Part shown: positions 53,222 through 61,953 of the stretch, piece after piece
Position numbering within the stretch: position 1 is the first letter of the stretch
How the letters are laid out: every line of letters begins with the position of its first letter
Source: Actinomadura rudentiformis
GTDB lineage: Bacteria; Actinomycetota; Actinomycetes; Streptosporangiales; Streptosporangiaceae
NCBI RefSeq assembly: GCF_008923185.1
Contig: NZ_WBMT01000002.1
Span: 124,001-188,000 of the forward strand
Length of the DNA: 64,000 nucleotides
Reading direction: 5' to 3'
The notes under the pieces: model-generated
Databases searched by the model: none
The model's input: only the letters and a program-made list of their open reading frames with translations
Told to the model about the DNA's origin: nothing
Program-made: the position numbers and the translations under genes

Positions 53222-55147
53222 TTGCCCGCGAACATCTCCCGCAGCCACGACTTCATCAGACTCGGCTCGACCCGCCGGTTCCTGCTCCTGCTGCTGTTCG
53301 TCCTGGCGTGGTCGCTGCGCATGATGTACGAGCTCGCGCTGGCGGCGAGCGATCCTTCGATCTACACCGAGTGCCTGCGTGCGGCCGGTCCGGTCCCGGG
53401 CGAACGGCTCGGCGGTATCGATCTCCAAGTGAAGGCGGAGCGATGCCGGTCGGAGACCTTCCACGCGGCGTTCTCGGCGGCCTTGAACGGTGTCGGAGTC
53501 GTGGCCGTCCTGGCAGGCGCCCTGTTCGCCTGCTTGCCGCTGCGGGCCCCGCGCCGCCACGCTCGGCGAGTCCTCCTCGACACGGGGATCACCGAGCCCG
53601 CCAACGAGAGGTGCAGGCCAGGAGCGCTGGAAGACCACTTGCGCGCGCTGGTGAAGATCTCCGGCCTCCCGTACTGCCGGATCGTCTTCGTCGCCGACCT
53701 GTCGGCGCGCCGGTCCTGTTCCGGCCGGACGTACCGGCGGCCGAGCCGGTACGTGGTGTGCCTGGATCAGGCGTTGGTCCTCAGCCGCCTCAAGCATCCA
53801 GAGCTGTTCCAGGCAGTGGTGCTGCACGAACTGGCGCACATCCGCAACCGCGATGTGAGCGTCGGCTACGCAGCCCAGGCCCTGTGGCGGACGTTCGTGG
53901 TTGCCGTACTAGCGCCGTACACGGCGCTGCAAGGGTGGGCAGTCCTGAACGGTGGCTTTCCCGGAGCCCACGGCGTCCTGGGGTCAGCGCAGCCCATGAA
54001 CGCGGCTGCACTCGGCGTACTTGCCGCAGCACAGACCTACCTGCTCTACACCGTGGTGCTGCGGATGCGTGAGCATCTCGCCGACTTCGACGCGGTGCGC
54101 CTGGGCGCCGCTCCCTACGTGTGGGGCATCGATGCCCCGGCCCGCGGAGCGCTGTGGGCGATGATGCGGCGCGCATGGCAGACACTGACCGAGCCGTGGC
54201 GGGTGCACCCCAGTAACGCCTGGCGGCGACGCATGCTGGCCGATGCCGGATCGGTCGGCAAGGGCAGGAGTCAGCTGTTTCCGGTTCTGCTGGCCATCGG
54301 CGGAGCCATCGTCTTCGCCATCACGTTGCCCAAAGGTTCCGGATCCCAGTCGTGGCCCGTAGTCGTCCTCTTTTCGATGTTCTTCGCCGTCTTGGCGATG
54401 GCCGACGAACTCGGGCGCCCGAATCATCCAGGCAGGCACAAGTGGTCAGGCCATCATTCTCGAGGGTGCGCGGAAGGCTGCCAGCCCGAAGCCCTGGGCA
54501 AACTCAACCTTCTCGATGTCGAAAAGACCGTTAACTGCCGCCGATGCGAAGTACCCATCTGCCCTTACTGTTACGCTCCGCTGCCGGAAGGCAGCATATT
54601 CCTGTGTTCTCGGTGTGGCAGCGTCCCCGATGCGCGGCGCATCGACATCAACCTCTGGAACGAACACCGGGCCAGGTGTGCGAACGGCTGTTCGATCAAC
54701 GGCACCTTCGGCCAGCCCCGCGAACCGACCAGCAGCTGCGACCGTTGTGGCCAGCTGCTCTGCCTCGGCTGCTCCCGCCGGTCATCTCCCAACATCTGCT
54801 TTCTCTGCTCCATGGGTCTGCCCAAGGAGCCGATGCCCATCATGAGCGACTCGAAAATCCAGTCCGGTCGCACTGCCCCTGGCGAGGGCTGGCGAATCCA
54901 GGGCCCAGGCATAATGTCGATCCACGTCGACACCTCGGTCGCAGGCTTCACCGGCACTCCCGTCTACTTCTGGGCCATATGCAACGCGCCACGCGACCTG
55001 AACGGTCGAGCAATCGTCAAGCACGAAACCGAAACCGGCTTCACTCTGTCCATCTTTTTCCGGGACGCTGACATTTCACTCGCGCAAGCCGATGCCGCAG
55101 AGAACGGCTGGTATGTCGAGTGGACGGCCTGCGATTCACGGCCTTAG
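53222..55147 (+). CDS. Membrane M48 metalloprotease with duplicated Cys8 zinc modules and a beta-rich C-terminal domain
   Basis: 641-aa polytopic protease. Helices lie near 20-36, 91-106, 222-240, 262-280, 352-370 and 378-394. The catalytic HELAH is at 202-206, with the third zinc ligand Glu284 in REHLADFDAVRL, the M48 arrangement. After the last helix come two zinc modules of eight Cys each with the same spacing logic (C416-C465 and C486-C529, each C-x3-C, then C-x2-C-x4-C-x2-C, then C-x2-C). A final 85-residue domain (GIMSIHVDTSVAGFTGTPVY to GWYVEWTA) resembles H-type-lectin-like beta domains. The start is uncertain: TTG at 53222 avoids a long overlap, ATGs at 53111 and 53132 are alternatives. 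Confidence 0.8.
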   Translation: MPANISRSHDFIRLGSTRRFLLLLLFVLAWSLRMMYELALAASDPSIYTECLRAAGPVPGERLGGIDLQVKAERCRSETFHAAFSAALNGVGVVAVLAGALFACLPLRAPRRHARRVLLDTGITEPANERCRPGALEDHLRALVKISGLPYCRIVFVADLSARRSCSGRTYRRPSRYVVCLDQALVLSRLKHPELFQAVVLHELAHIRNRDVSVGYAAQALWRTFVVAVLAPYTALQGWAVLNGGFPGAHGVLGSAQPMNAAALGVLAAAQTYLLYTVVLRMREHLADFDAVRLGAAPYVWGIDAPARGALWAMMRRAWQTLTEPWRVHPSNAWRRRMLADAGSVGKGRSQLFPVLLAIGGAIVFAITLPKGSGSQSWPVVVLFSMFFAVLAMADELGRPNHPGRHKWSGHHSRGCAEGCQPEALGKLNLLDVEKTVNCRRCEVPICPYCYAPLPEGSIFLCSRCGSVPDARRIDINLWNEHRARCANGCSINGTFGQPREPTSSCDRCGQLLCLGCSRRSSPNICFLCSMGLPKEPMPIMSDSKIQSGRTAPGEGWRIQGPGIMSIHVDTSVAGFTGTPVYFWAICNAPRDLNGRAIVKHETETGFTLSIFFRDADISLAQADAAENGWYVEWTACDSRP

Positions 55148-55189
55148 ACGGCGCGCGACGGCTCCGCTGGAAGAGGCGTTTGAGCGGAG

Positions 55190-55226
55190 CTGGTCCCCCG
55201 GCCCGCTGCCGGGGCCGGGGAACCAG
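55190..55226. terminator. Bidirectional terminator between the M48 protease and pruA
   Basis: Imperfect long stem ctggt-ccccggccc / ggggccggggaaccag in the 104-bp convergent gap. A second 8-bp stem (gctccgct / agcggagc, 55161-55190) adjoins it. Confidence 0.65.
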
Positions 55227-55251
55227 TGGGTGACCACGGCGGGCGCGGGGG

Positions 55252-56880
55252 TCAGCCCATGTGGGGGTAGCGGTAGTCGGTCGGGGGAACGAATGTTTCC
55301 TTGATCGAGCGGGTGTTGATCCAGCGGATCAGGTTGAAGATCGAGCCGGCCTTGTCGTTGGTGCCGCTGGCTCGGGCGCCGCCGAAGGGCTGCTGGCCGA
55401 CGACCGCGCCGGTCGGCTTGTCGTTGATGTAGAAGTTGCCCGCCGCGAAACGCAGCTTTTCGGTCGCGGCGGCCGCCGCGGCCCGGTCCTGCGAGATCAC
55501 CGCGCCGGTGAGCGCGTAGTGCGCGACGCTCTCCATCTGGTCGAGCATCGTGTCGTAGTCGCGGTCCTCGTAGACGTGCACGCCGAGGATGGGGCCGAAG
55601 TACTCCTTGGTGAAGAGGTCGTCGGTCGGGTCGGCGGACTCCAGCACGGTCGGGCGGACGAACCAGCCCTCGGAGTCGTCCAGGCCGCCGCCCGCCAGGA
55701 CCTTGATCGAGTCGAGGGCCTGGGCGCGTTCGATCGCCTCCCGGTGCTTGGCGAACGCCCGTTCGTCGATGACCGCGCCCATGAACGCCGACAGGTCCCC
55801 GGCGACGTCTCCCATGGTGAGCGCCTCGACCTCGTCGCAGAACTCGTCGCGCATCCGTTCCCAGATCGAACGCGGGACGTACGCGCGTGAGGCGGCCGAG
55901 CACTTCTGGCCCTGGTACTCGAACGCGCCCCGCACCATCGCGGTCCTGAGAACCGACGGGTCGGCCGACGGGTGGGCCACGATGAAGTCCTTGCCGCCGG
56001 TCTCGCCCACGAGGCGCGGGTAGCCCTTGTAGCCCGAGATGTTCTCGCCGACGGTCCGCCAGAGGTGCTGGAACGTCCCGGTGCTGCCGGTGAAGTGGAT
56101 GCCGGCGAGCTCGGGATGCGTCAGCGCCACGTTCGACACCGCCTGGCCGTCCCCGGTGACCAGGTTGATCACGCCGGGCGGCAGGCCTGCCTCTTCCAGC
56201 AGCCGCATCGTGAAGTGCGCGGCGAACTGCTGCGTCGGCGACGGCTTCCAGACCACGACGTTGCCCATGAGCGCGGCGGACGTGGGCAGGTTGCCCGCGA
56301 TGGCGGTGAAGTTGAACGGGGTGATCGCGAGCACGAAGCCCTCGAGCGGGCGGTACTCCATCCGGTTCCACACGCCCGGGGAGGAGCCCGGCTGCTGGGT
56401 GTAGAGCTGCCGCGCGTAGTCCACGTTGAAGCGCCAGAAGTCGATCAGCTCGCAGGCCGAGTCGATCTCCGCCTGCTGCACGGACTTGGACTGCCCCATG
56501 ATGGTCGCGGCGTTCAGCGTCGCCCGCCACGGCCCCGACAGCAGCTCGGCCGCCCTGAGCAGGATCGCGGCCCGGTCGTCGAACGCCATCGCACGCCAGC
56601 CGGGGGCGGCCTCGCGCGCGGCGTCGATCGCGGCCCGCACGTCGTCGTCGGTCGCGTTCTTCAGCTGACCGAGCACATGGCCGCGGTTGTGGGGCTCCAC
56701 CACGTCGATGGGCGCGCCGCCGCCGAGGCGCTGCTCGCCGCCGATCGTCATGGTCAGGTCGATCTGCTCGCCGCCGAGTTCCTTGATCTTGGCCTCGAGC
56801 GCGGCCCGCTCACCGCTGCCCGGCGCATAGGTCTTGACCGGCTCGTTCACCGGTACGGGCACGTTCGTGACGGCATCCAT
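55252..56880 (-). CDS. pruA: L-glutamate gamma-semialdehyde (1-pyrroline-5-carboxylate) dehydrogenase
   Basis: 542-aa NAD-dependent aldehyde dehydrogenase converting glutamate semialdehyde to glutamate in proline and arginine catabolism. NAD-binding region: PLEGFVLAITPFNFTAIAGN and GNVVVWKPSPTQ. The general base Glu lies in RLVGETGGKDF (about residue 292) and the nucleophile Cys in YQGQKCSAASRAYVP (about 327). GTNDKAGSIFNLIRWIN near the C-terminus is typical of the P5CDH branch. No proline dehydrogenase gene is adjacent. The ATG at 56880 has GGGAGCG upstream. Confidence 0.93.
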   Translation of the reverse strand: MDAVTNVPVPVNEPVKTYAPGSGERAALEAKIKELGGEQIDLTMTIGGEQRLGGGAPIDVVEPHNRGHVLGQLKNATDDDVRAAIDAAREAAPGWRAMAFDDRAAILLRAAELLSGPWRATLNAATIMGQSKSVQQAEIDSACELIDFWRFNVDYARQLYTQQPGSSPGVWNRMEYRPLEGFVLAITPFNFTAIAGNLPTSAALMGNVVVWKPSPTQQFAAHFTMRLLEEAGLPPGVINLVTGDGQAVSNVALTHPELAGIHFTGSTGTFQHLWRTVGENISGYKGYPRLVGETGGKDFIVAHPSADPSVLRTAMVRGAFEYQGQKCSAASRAYVPRSIWERMRDEFCDEVEALTMGDVAGDLSAFMGAVIDERAFAKHREAIERAQALDSIKVLAGGGLDDSEGWFVRPTVLESADPTDDLFTKEYFGPILGVHVYEDRDYDTMLDQMESVAHYALTGAVISQDRAAAAAATEKLRFAAGNFYINDKPTGAVVGQQPFGGARASGTNDKAGSIFNLIRWINTRSIKETFVPPTDYRYPHMG

Positions 56881-57024
56881 GTGATCGCTCCCAGAGAATC
56901 CGACATCGTTGTCGATACGCACGCATCGTCGCACGGGACGGGTGCCGCATCGCGGGGCTGACGACCGAGATCTACCCGTTGGGCGACGATGCCTACCAGG
57001 CACCTTAATCACCCATTTCGGGGA

Positions 57025-57534
57025 TTAAGCGGTCAGATCACCCAGCTCCTGTGTGGCGTACCACATCAGTTCGTGCCCCTCCGCGCCGTCGACGGTGAAC
57101 CGGGCGTCCTCGTCGCCCGCGTCGGCGGCGGCCAGGGCCTCGACGGCCGCGCGGACGTCGGCCTCGGCGTCGGCATCGTCCATATGCCCGGAAGCGATCT
57201 TCTGCCACGGAACGGCGGCGGTCACCCGTACCAGCGCGCGGGAATCGTCCGCCAGGGACACGCCACCGCGGGCCCATTCGACCTGCTGGTCGGGCACCTC
57301 GGCGGCCAGCACCACCCGGCGGGCGGGCACTTTGGGATCGTCGGCGAGCAGCCGCAGCGACGCCCTGGCGGCGGCGGTCATCGCCGCGTACTCCAGCTCC
57401 TCCAGGTCGCCGCCGGCGTACCACTCGCGGAGCGCGGGGGTCACCGCGTAGGCGGTGAGCGGCGCGGGACCGGCCTCGCGGGCCTCCAGCAGGCGGGCGA
57501 GTCCGGCGAGGGTGGACGGCAGGTAGACGCGCAT
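57025..57534 (-). CDS. DUF6912 family protein
   Basis: 169-aa cytoplasmic protein, recognised by its MRVYLPSTLAGLARLLEARE start, then TAYAVTPALREWYAGGDLEE, RRVVLAAEVPDQQVE, and a closing HELMWYATQELGDL. The family is widespread in actinomycetes and has no known function. It ends about 37 nt after the HAD gene would have to start in the opposite sense of the operon; both lie on the minus strand with this gene first downstream of none. The ATG chosen gives the conserved N-terminus; the longer frame upstream is a shadow of the HAD gene. Confidence 0.7.
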   Translation of the reverse strand: MRVYLPSTLAGLARLLEAREAGPAPLTAYAVTPALREWYAGGDLEELEYAAMTAAARASLRLLADDPKVPARRVVLAAEVPDQQVEWARGGVSLADDSRALVRVTAAVPWQKIASGHMDDADAEADVRAAVEALAAADAGDEDARFTVDGAEGHELMWYATQELGDLTA

Positions 57535-57571
57535 GACGATCAGCCAGTCTGCCAGACCGGGGATCCCCGGG

Positions 57572-58207
57572 TCAGACCGACAGGCCCAGTCGGCTGAGGG
57601 CGTCGAGGGTCTCCGCCGGGCCGGTGTGCAGGATGCCCCGCATGCCAAGGGCTTCGGCGGCGGTGATGTTGTGCTCGATGTCGTCGATGAAGACGCAGTC
57701 TGCGGGCGTCAGGCCCAGGAGGTCGACGGCGTGCTGGAAGATCGCCTCGTCGGGCTTGCGCAGCCCCACCTCGCAGGAGATGACGACCGCGTCGAACAGG
57801 TCCGCGAAGAGGTCGCGCGGGTAGTCGTTGCCCCAGGAGTTGGAGAGCAGGGCGGTACGGATCCCGCCGGCGCGCAGAGTGCGCAGCGCGTCGTACATCG
57901 GCTCGACCGGCGTGAACGCGGTGAACATGCGGGCGATCATGCCCTCCGCCACGACCGGGCCGCCGTCCACGGTGAGCAGCTCGGCCGCCAGCAGGCGTTC
58001 GAACTCGGCAGGGGCGAGCGTGCCGTCCTCCAGGCCGTGGATCGGGTTGGTGCCCTCCCCGTCGTACGCCTGCCTGACCCAGGCGCGCATCACCGTCCGG
58101 TAGAGGTCGGCATCGATCTGGTCGGCGTCCAGCCATGTGGCGATGGCGTCGTTGAGTGGCGAGGTCAGGACCCCGCCCCAGTCGGTGATCACAGCTTTGA
58201 CGGTCAC
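57572..58207 (-). CDS. HAD-family phosphatase-like hydrolase
   Basis: 211-aa HAD-IA-type protein. Motif I is AVITDWGGVLTS (Asp9 nucleophile, with Gly-Gly in place of the usual second Asp, as in the epoxide-hydrolase-N-terminal/YihX-like branch). Motif II is ALLSNSWG, motif III Lys lies in VGLRKPDEAIFQ, and motif IV is CVFIDDIEHNITAAEALG. The cap is helical. It lies upstream of the DUF6912 gene on the same strand (37-nt gap). Substrate unknown, probably a small phosphorylated metabolite. Confidence 0.86.
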   Translation of the reverse strand: MTVKAVITDWGGVLTSPLNDAIATWLDADQIDADLYRTVMRAWVRQAYDGEGTNPIHGLEDGTLAPAEFERLLAAELLTVDGGPVVAEGMIARMFTAFTPVEPMYDALRTLRAGGIRTALLSNSWGNDYPRDLFADLFDAVVISCEVGLRKPDEAIFQHAVDLLGLTPADCVFIDDIEHNITAAEALGMRGILHTGPAETLDALSRLGLSV

Positions 58208-58363
58208 GGCCCGATACTAGAGGCTTCCGGCCGGTCCAACCGAATGGCGTTCTGCCAGACGGCGTTCTGCCAGGTTGGCCATCTGGTCCGATCCGGACGC
58301 CCGGTTTGATCATGCAATCGGCGGAGGGATGCCGATCACATGATCACCGGACTGTGGACCTCA

Positions 58364-58442
58364 GGTCGGGAGCGTTCGGATTCGGGAGCGTTCGGGTCGA
58401 GGGACGGTTCGGATCATCGAGGGACGTTCGGATCAGGGAACG
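58364..58442. repeat. Degenerate tandem repeat downstream of murQ
   Basis: Four or five copies of gggacgttcggatc (14-18 nt) in the 287-bp gap between murQ and the HAD gene. No gene is seen in this gap. Confidence 0.65.
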
Positions 58443-58494
58443 CGGAGCAGCGCCTCAGCCGGCACGCGCGCGAGCGCGCGCTGACCAGGCGGGG

Positions 58495-59391
58495 CTACGC
58501 GGATCTCAGACGCTGTAGCGCCTCTCGTACTCCTCCGTGGGACTCCTCCAACGCGACTGTGGCGCGCGCGGCCGGGACCTCGCCCAGGAGCGAGACCAGG
58601 GCGACGCGGGTGTCGCCCCCGGCCTCGGCGAGCGCGTTCTCACAGGTGAGGGCGTCCAGTCCGGTCGCCTCGGTGAGAATGCGCACCAGCCGGGCGCGGA
58701 GCTTGGCATTGAGCGCGTTCACGCTGACCATCAGGTTGGAGTAGGTCCTACCCAGCCTGATCATCAAGGTGGTGGAGAAGGAGTTCAGCACCAGTTTGGT
58801 GGCGGTGCCCGCCTTCATCCGGGTGGAGCCGCTGATCACCTCGGGTCCGGTGGCCAGCCCGATGTGCACATCGACCTCGTCGCCGTACGGTGTGTGGGGA
58901 TTGCAGCTGATGAGCGCCGTGTGCGCCCCGGCGGCCGTGGCGGCGCGCAGGGCGCCGACGACGTAGGGAGTGCGGCCGCTCGCGGCGATGCCGATGGCGA
59001 CATCGCCGGGCTGGACCTCGGCGGCGTCCCGGGCGCCCTGCTCGTGGTCGTCCTCGACCTCCGAGACCGCCTGGGACAGTGCGCGCGGTCCGCCCGCGTG
59101 GTGTGCGACGACCCGGCCCCAGATGCCGAACGTCGGGGGAAGCTCCGCCGCGTCGAGCGCGGCCAGCCGTCCGGACGTTCCGGCGCCGAAGTAGTGCACT
59201 CTGCCGCCCGCCCGCAGGGAGTCCACCGCGAGGTCCACCAGCCGTGCCAGCTCTGGCAGCACGTCCGCCACCACCAGGTGGACCGTGGCGTCCTCGGTGT
59301 TGATGCGGCGCAGCACCTCGAGGGTGGGCAGCGTGTCGACGTCAATGGTCCGTGGGTTCCGCCCCTCTGTGGGGAGTTCCAAGTCGATCAC
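58495..59391 (-). CDS. murQ: N-acetylmuramic acid 6-phosphate etherase
   Basis: 298-aa SIS-domain enzyme that cleaves the lactyl ether of MurNAc-6-phosphate to give GlcNAc-6-phosphate in peptidoglycan recycling. The SIS core has VHYFGAGTSGRLAALDAAEL (sugar-phosphate loop) and GIAASGRTPYVVGAL. The family-specific GSTRMKAGTATKLVLNS follows, then a C-terminal UBA-like helix set (CENALAEAGGDTRVALVSLL). The start overlaps the murR-type regulator stop by 4 nt (ATGA). Confidence 0.95.
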   Translation of the reverse strand: MIDLELPTEGRNPRTIDVDTLPTLEVLRRINTEDATVHLVVADVLPELARLVDLAVDSLRAGGRVHYFGAGTSGRLAALDAAELPPTFGIWGRVVAHHAGGPRALSQAVSEVEDDHEQGARDAAEVQPGDVAIGIAASGRTPYVVGALRAATAAGAHTALISCNPHTPYGDEVDVHIGLATGPEVISGSTRMKAGTATKLVLNSFSTTLMIRLGRTYSNLMVSVNALNAKLRARLVRILTEATGLDALTCENALAEAGGDTRVALVSLLGEVPAARATVALEESHGGVREALQRLRSA

Positions 59392-60350
59392 CGACGCCTC
59401 CGGTCGGGTCGCACGGTCCGCCCACGGACCGCCTCGTACGTGGCCTCCAGGGCCTTGCGGGTCTGCCCGAACGTCCGCTGCGCCACCCCGACGAAGACGC
59501 AGTCGACCACGGTCAACTGCGCCAGCCGGCTGGCGGTCGCGCCCGATCGGAACGTGGTCTCCCGCGCCGCCGTCGTCAGAATCAGATCGGCTACTTCGGC
59601 TATCGGGGACTTGGGGAAATTGGTCAGGGCTACCGTCGTCACCCCCTTGCTCTTGGCTACCTCCAGCGCGTCGATGGTCTCCACCGTCGCGCCCGTGTGC
59701 GAGATCCCGATCGCGACGTCCCCGCTGCCCAGCACCGCGGCGCTGGTCAGCATGATGTGGGCGTCCGACCAGGCGTAGCAGACTCTTCCGATGCGATGCA
59801 TCTTCTGCTGGAAGTCCTTGGCGACGAAGGCGCTGGCACCGACGCCGTAGACGTCGACGCGTTCCGCGCCCACGACCGCGTCGACGACCTGCTCGAGCAC
59901 CTTGATGTCGAGTTGGGCCGCGGTCTCCTCGACGGCCCGGGCGTCGGCGAAGGTCACCTTCTCCACGATCTGTTCGAGAGAGTCGTCAGGACTGATGTCG
60001 CTGCCGATGACCCGGCCGCCGGAGGCGCTCTGTGCCCTCCCCGCCTCCGTCGCCAGGGTCAACCGCAGCTCTGGGTATCCATGAAACCCGATCGCCCGGC
60101 AGAACCTGATGACAGTGGTCTCTGAGGTGCCACAGGTTTGGGCGAGTTCGGTGATGGTGGAGTTGGCGACCCCTTCGGGATCGTCGATGACGCGTTGCGC
60201 GACGCGGCGCTCTGCGGGGGGAAGCGATGGAAGCAGTGAACGCACCCTGACCACGGTGCTCAGCGGCGTCGTCTCCTTGACCGCCGCGTCGACCCCGGAT
60301 GCTCTGGTCTCCCCTATGCCCCCTGGCTCTGAGCCGGTGGGTTTCCTCAT
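59388..60350 (-). CDS. MurR/RpiR family transcriptional regulator
   Basis: 320-aa regulator. An N-terminal HTH_6 domain (LPPAERRVAQRVIDDPEGVA, then ITELAQTCGTSETTVIRFCR) is followed by a C-terminal SIS domain (VDVYGVGASAFVAKDFQQKM, GDVAIGISHTGATVETI) that binds a sugar phosphate, expected to be MurNAc-6-P or GlcNAc-6-P. It is co-transcribed with murQ. A palindrome (AAGAAA-T-TTTCTT) lies 2 bp from its start codon and is a good candidate for autoregulation. Confidence 0.9.
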   Translation of the reverse strand: MRKPTGSEPGGIGETRASGVDAAVKETTPLSTVVRVRSLLPSLPPAERRVAQRVIDDPEGVANSTITELAQTCGTSETTVIRFCRAIGFHGYPELRLTLATEAGRAQSASGGRVIGSDISPDDSLEQIVEKVTFADARAVEETAAQLDIKVLEQVVDAVVGAERVDVYGVGASAFVAKDFQQKMHRIGRVCYAWSDAHIMLTSAAVLGSGDVAIGISHTGATVETIDALEVAKSKGVTTVALTNFPKSPIAEVADLILTTAARETTFRSGATASRLAQLTVVDCVFVGVAQRTFGQTRKALEATYEAVRGRTVRPDRRRR

Positions 60351-60352
60351 GG

Positions 60353-60365
60353 AAGAAATTTTCTT
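60353..60365. promoter_or_regulatory. Candidate MurR/RpiR operator
   Basis: Perfect 6+1+6 palindrome AAGAAA-T-TTTCTT, an AT-rich island in about 70% GC DNA. It is placed between the divergent regulator (start 60350) and the GlcNAc-kinase-like gene (start 60412), and could control both. Confidence 0.55.
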
Positions 60366-60411
60366 ACTTGTCGGATGTCACGTCAACGGTAGAAAGGGCT
60401 ACGGTCGCCAT

Positions 60412-61548
60412 GTGTTGACCCATTTGGCCGGTCCTTACGTGATCGGCATAGACGCGGGTGGCACGAAGACCCGCTGTGTCGTACTAACGCTCGGGGGCGC
60501 CCTGGCCGGTTCCGGAACCGGTCCTGGAGCCAACCCCAACTCCGGCGGCGATACCGCGGGTGCGCTCACCACCGCTCTCCAGACGGCGCTTGGTGACCTG
60601 GATCGTTCTCACATCCTCGCCGGCGTCTTCGGGATCGCCGGGGCCGGGTCGGCCGGCCGCCCCGCCGCCGTCAGCGCGGCGCGGCGCGCCTGGCAGGCCG
60701 TCGGGCTGCGCGGCTCGCCCGCCGTCGTGACCGACATCGCGGTGGCCTTCGCCGCCGGCACCAGCGCACCGAAGGGCATCGTGGTGTTCTCCGGTACCGG
60801 TGCCGGGGCCGCGGTGATCAGCGACGGCGCGATCGTGCAGCGCGCCGACGGCTACGGCTGGCTGGTCGGCGACGAGGGCTCGGCCGTGTGGCTGGGCCGG
60901 GAGGCGGTCCGGGCCGCTCTGGCGGCCTACGACGGACGGGGGTCACCGACCCTGCTCACCGAGTCGGTGCCCCGCGCGCTGCTCGGCGCGGCCGTCGTCA
61001 CGGAGATCAACTCCAGTCGTCCGCGGCCACGGCACGAACGGCCCCTGGCGCTGGCCGGCGCACCCGCTCTCGCCTCCAGACCCGCACCCAGGAGCACTCC
61101 GGCGACCGTCCCCAGACCCGCCCCGCCCGGGGCGGTGGCGGTGACGCTCGATCCGGAGCACGATCTCCCGCCGCCCGCCCAGGCGACGCCGAACCCGCAC
61201 CTAGCCCAGGCGATCATCAAGGAGGTGTACGGCCGCCCGCCCGCCGCGCTGGGCCGTCTCGGCCCGGTCGTCGCGGCCGCCGCGGCCGCGGGTGATCCGG
61301 TGGCCCGGCGGATCACCGAGGAGGCCGCCCAGTGGTTGCTGCGCGACGTCGACGCCGTCCGGCCGGCGCTGGCCGATCCGTACGCCCCGGTCGTCATGCA
61401 CGGCTCGGTGCTGCGCGACGGCCCGGTGGCCGAGGCCGTCCGCGACGGGCTGCGCGACCGGTTCGCCGCCGATCCGCGGCGGGCCGGCGACGGTGCCGTG
61501 GGCGCCGCCGCCCTGGCCTTGCGCCGCCTCGGCCACGCTCTGCCGTAG
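60412..61548 (+). CDS. N-acetylglucosamine kinase-like protein (BadF/BadG ATPase family) with Pro-rich insert
   Basis: 378-aa ASKHA-fold kinase, expected to phosphorylate GlcNAc or MurNAc. The phosphate-1 loop is IGIDAGGTKTRCVVL (12-26). FSGTGAGAAVISD is the phosphate-2 loop, and GWLVGDEGSAVWLGREAV is diagnostic of NagK-type members. Residues about 200-268 are a Pro/Ala/Arg-rich low-complexity stretch not expected in the family. The normal C-terminal part resumes at LAQAIIKEVYG and ends with VVMHGSVLRDGPVAEAV. The GTG start follows the family N-terminus. It is divergent from the murR/murQ pair. Confidence 0.85.
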   Translation: MLTHLAGPYVIGIDAGGTKTRCVVLTLGGALAGSGTGPGANPNSGGDTAGALTTALQTALGDLDRSHILAGVFGIAGAGSAGRPAAVSAARRAWQAVGLRGSPAVVTDIAVAFAAGTSAPKGIVVFSGTGAGAAVISDGAIVQRADGYGWLVGDEGSAVWLGREAVRAALAAYDGRGSPTLLTESVPRALLGAAVVTEINSSRPRPRHERPLALAGAPALASRPAPRSTPATVPRPAPPGAVAVTLDPEHDLPPPAQATPNPHLAQAIIKEVYGRPPAALGRLGPVVAAAAAAGDPVARRITEEAAQWLLRDVDAVRPALADPYAPVVMHGSVLRDGPVAEAVRDGLRDRFAADPRRAGDGAVGAAALALRRLGHALP

Positions 61549-61953
61549 TCCCGCCATTGGTCTGCGGCGGATCCGACACAGATCCGCCATGGACCGCCCT
61601 GGCCTGCGGCAGACCCGAGGCAGATCCGGCGCGTCATGTGCTCAAGATCACCAATTTCGGCATGACGCTGAAAATCCCGCTTCGCCGTGACTAAGCTGTG
61701 ATCAAAGGTGGAGCGAACTCCGCCGGGCCGATGCGCCTTCGCGGATCCGGCCCCGGTGGTACCACCGGCCACAGACGTGGCATGTACCGATATTTGGCTG
61801 CGTTTCTCCGCAGCGTTGCCCGGCCGGTCTCCTCCGCGACCCTTTTTCGCGGCGGGCCTCAGTGTGTCCTCTCGTCATGCCGTGAGGACCCTCGACGCGC
61901 CCCAGACAGCCGGGTGACGGCCGATTCCGTACACCCACGTCGAATGAGGCTGC
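61549..61953. other. Intergenic region between the kinase gene and the class A PBP
   Basis: 405 bp with no credible gene on either strand; long frames here are antisense or out of frame. It holds a terminator hairpin (61566-61588), and a perfect 16-bp palindrome ccggtggtaccaccgg (61753-61768) about 185 nt upstream of the PBP start. Confidence 0.5.
61566..61588 (+). terminator. Terminator of the kinase gene
   Basis: Perfect 8-bp stem ggcggatc / gatccgcc with a 7-nt loop, 18 nt after the stop. Confidence 0.6.

Noticed and set aside
58306..58518. 70-codon plus-strand open frame after murQ
   Set aside because: It is generated by the degenerate repeat at 58364-58442 and overlaps the murQ 3' end antisense.
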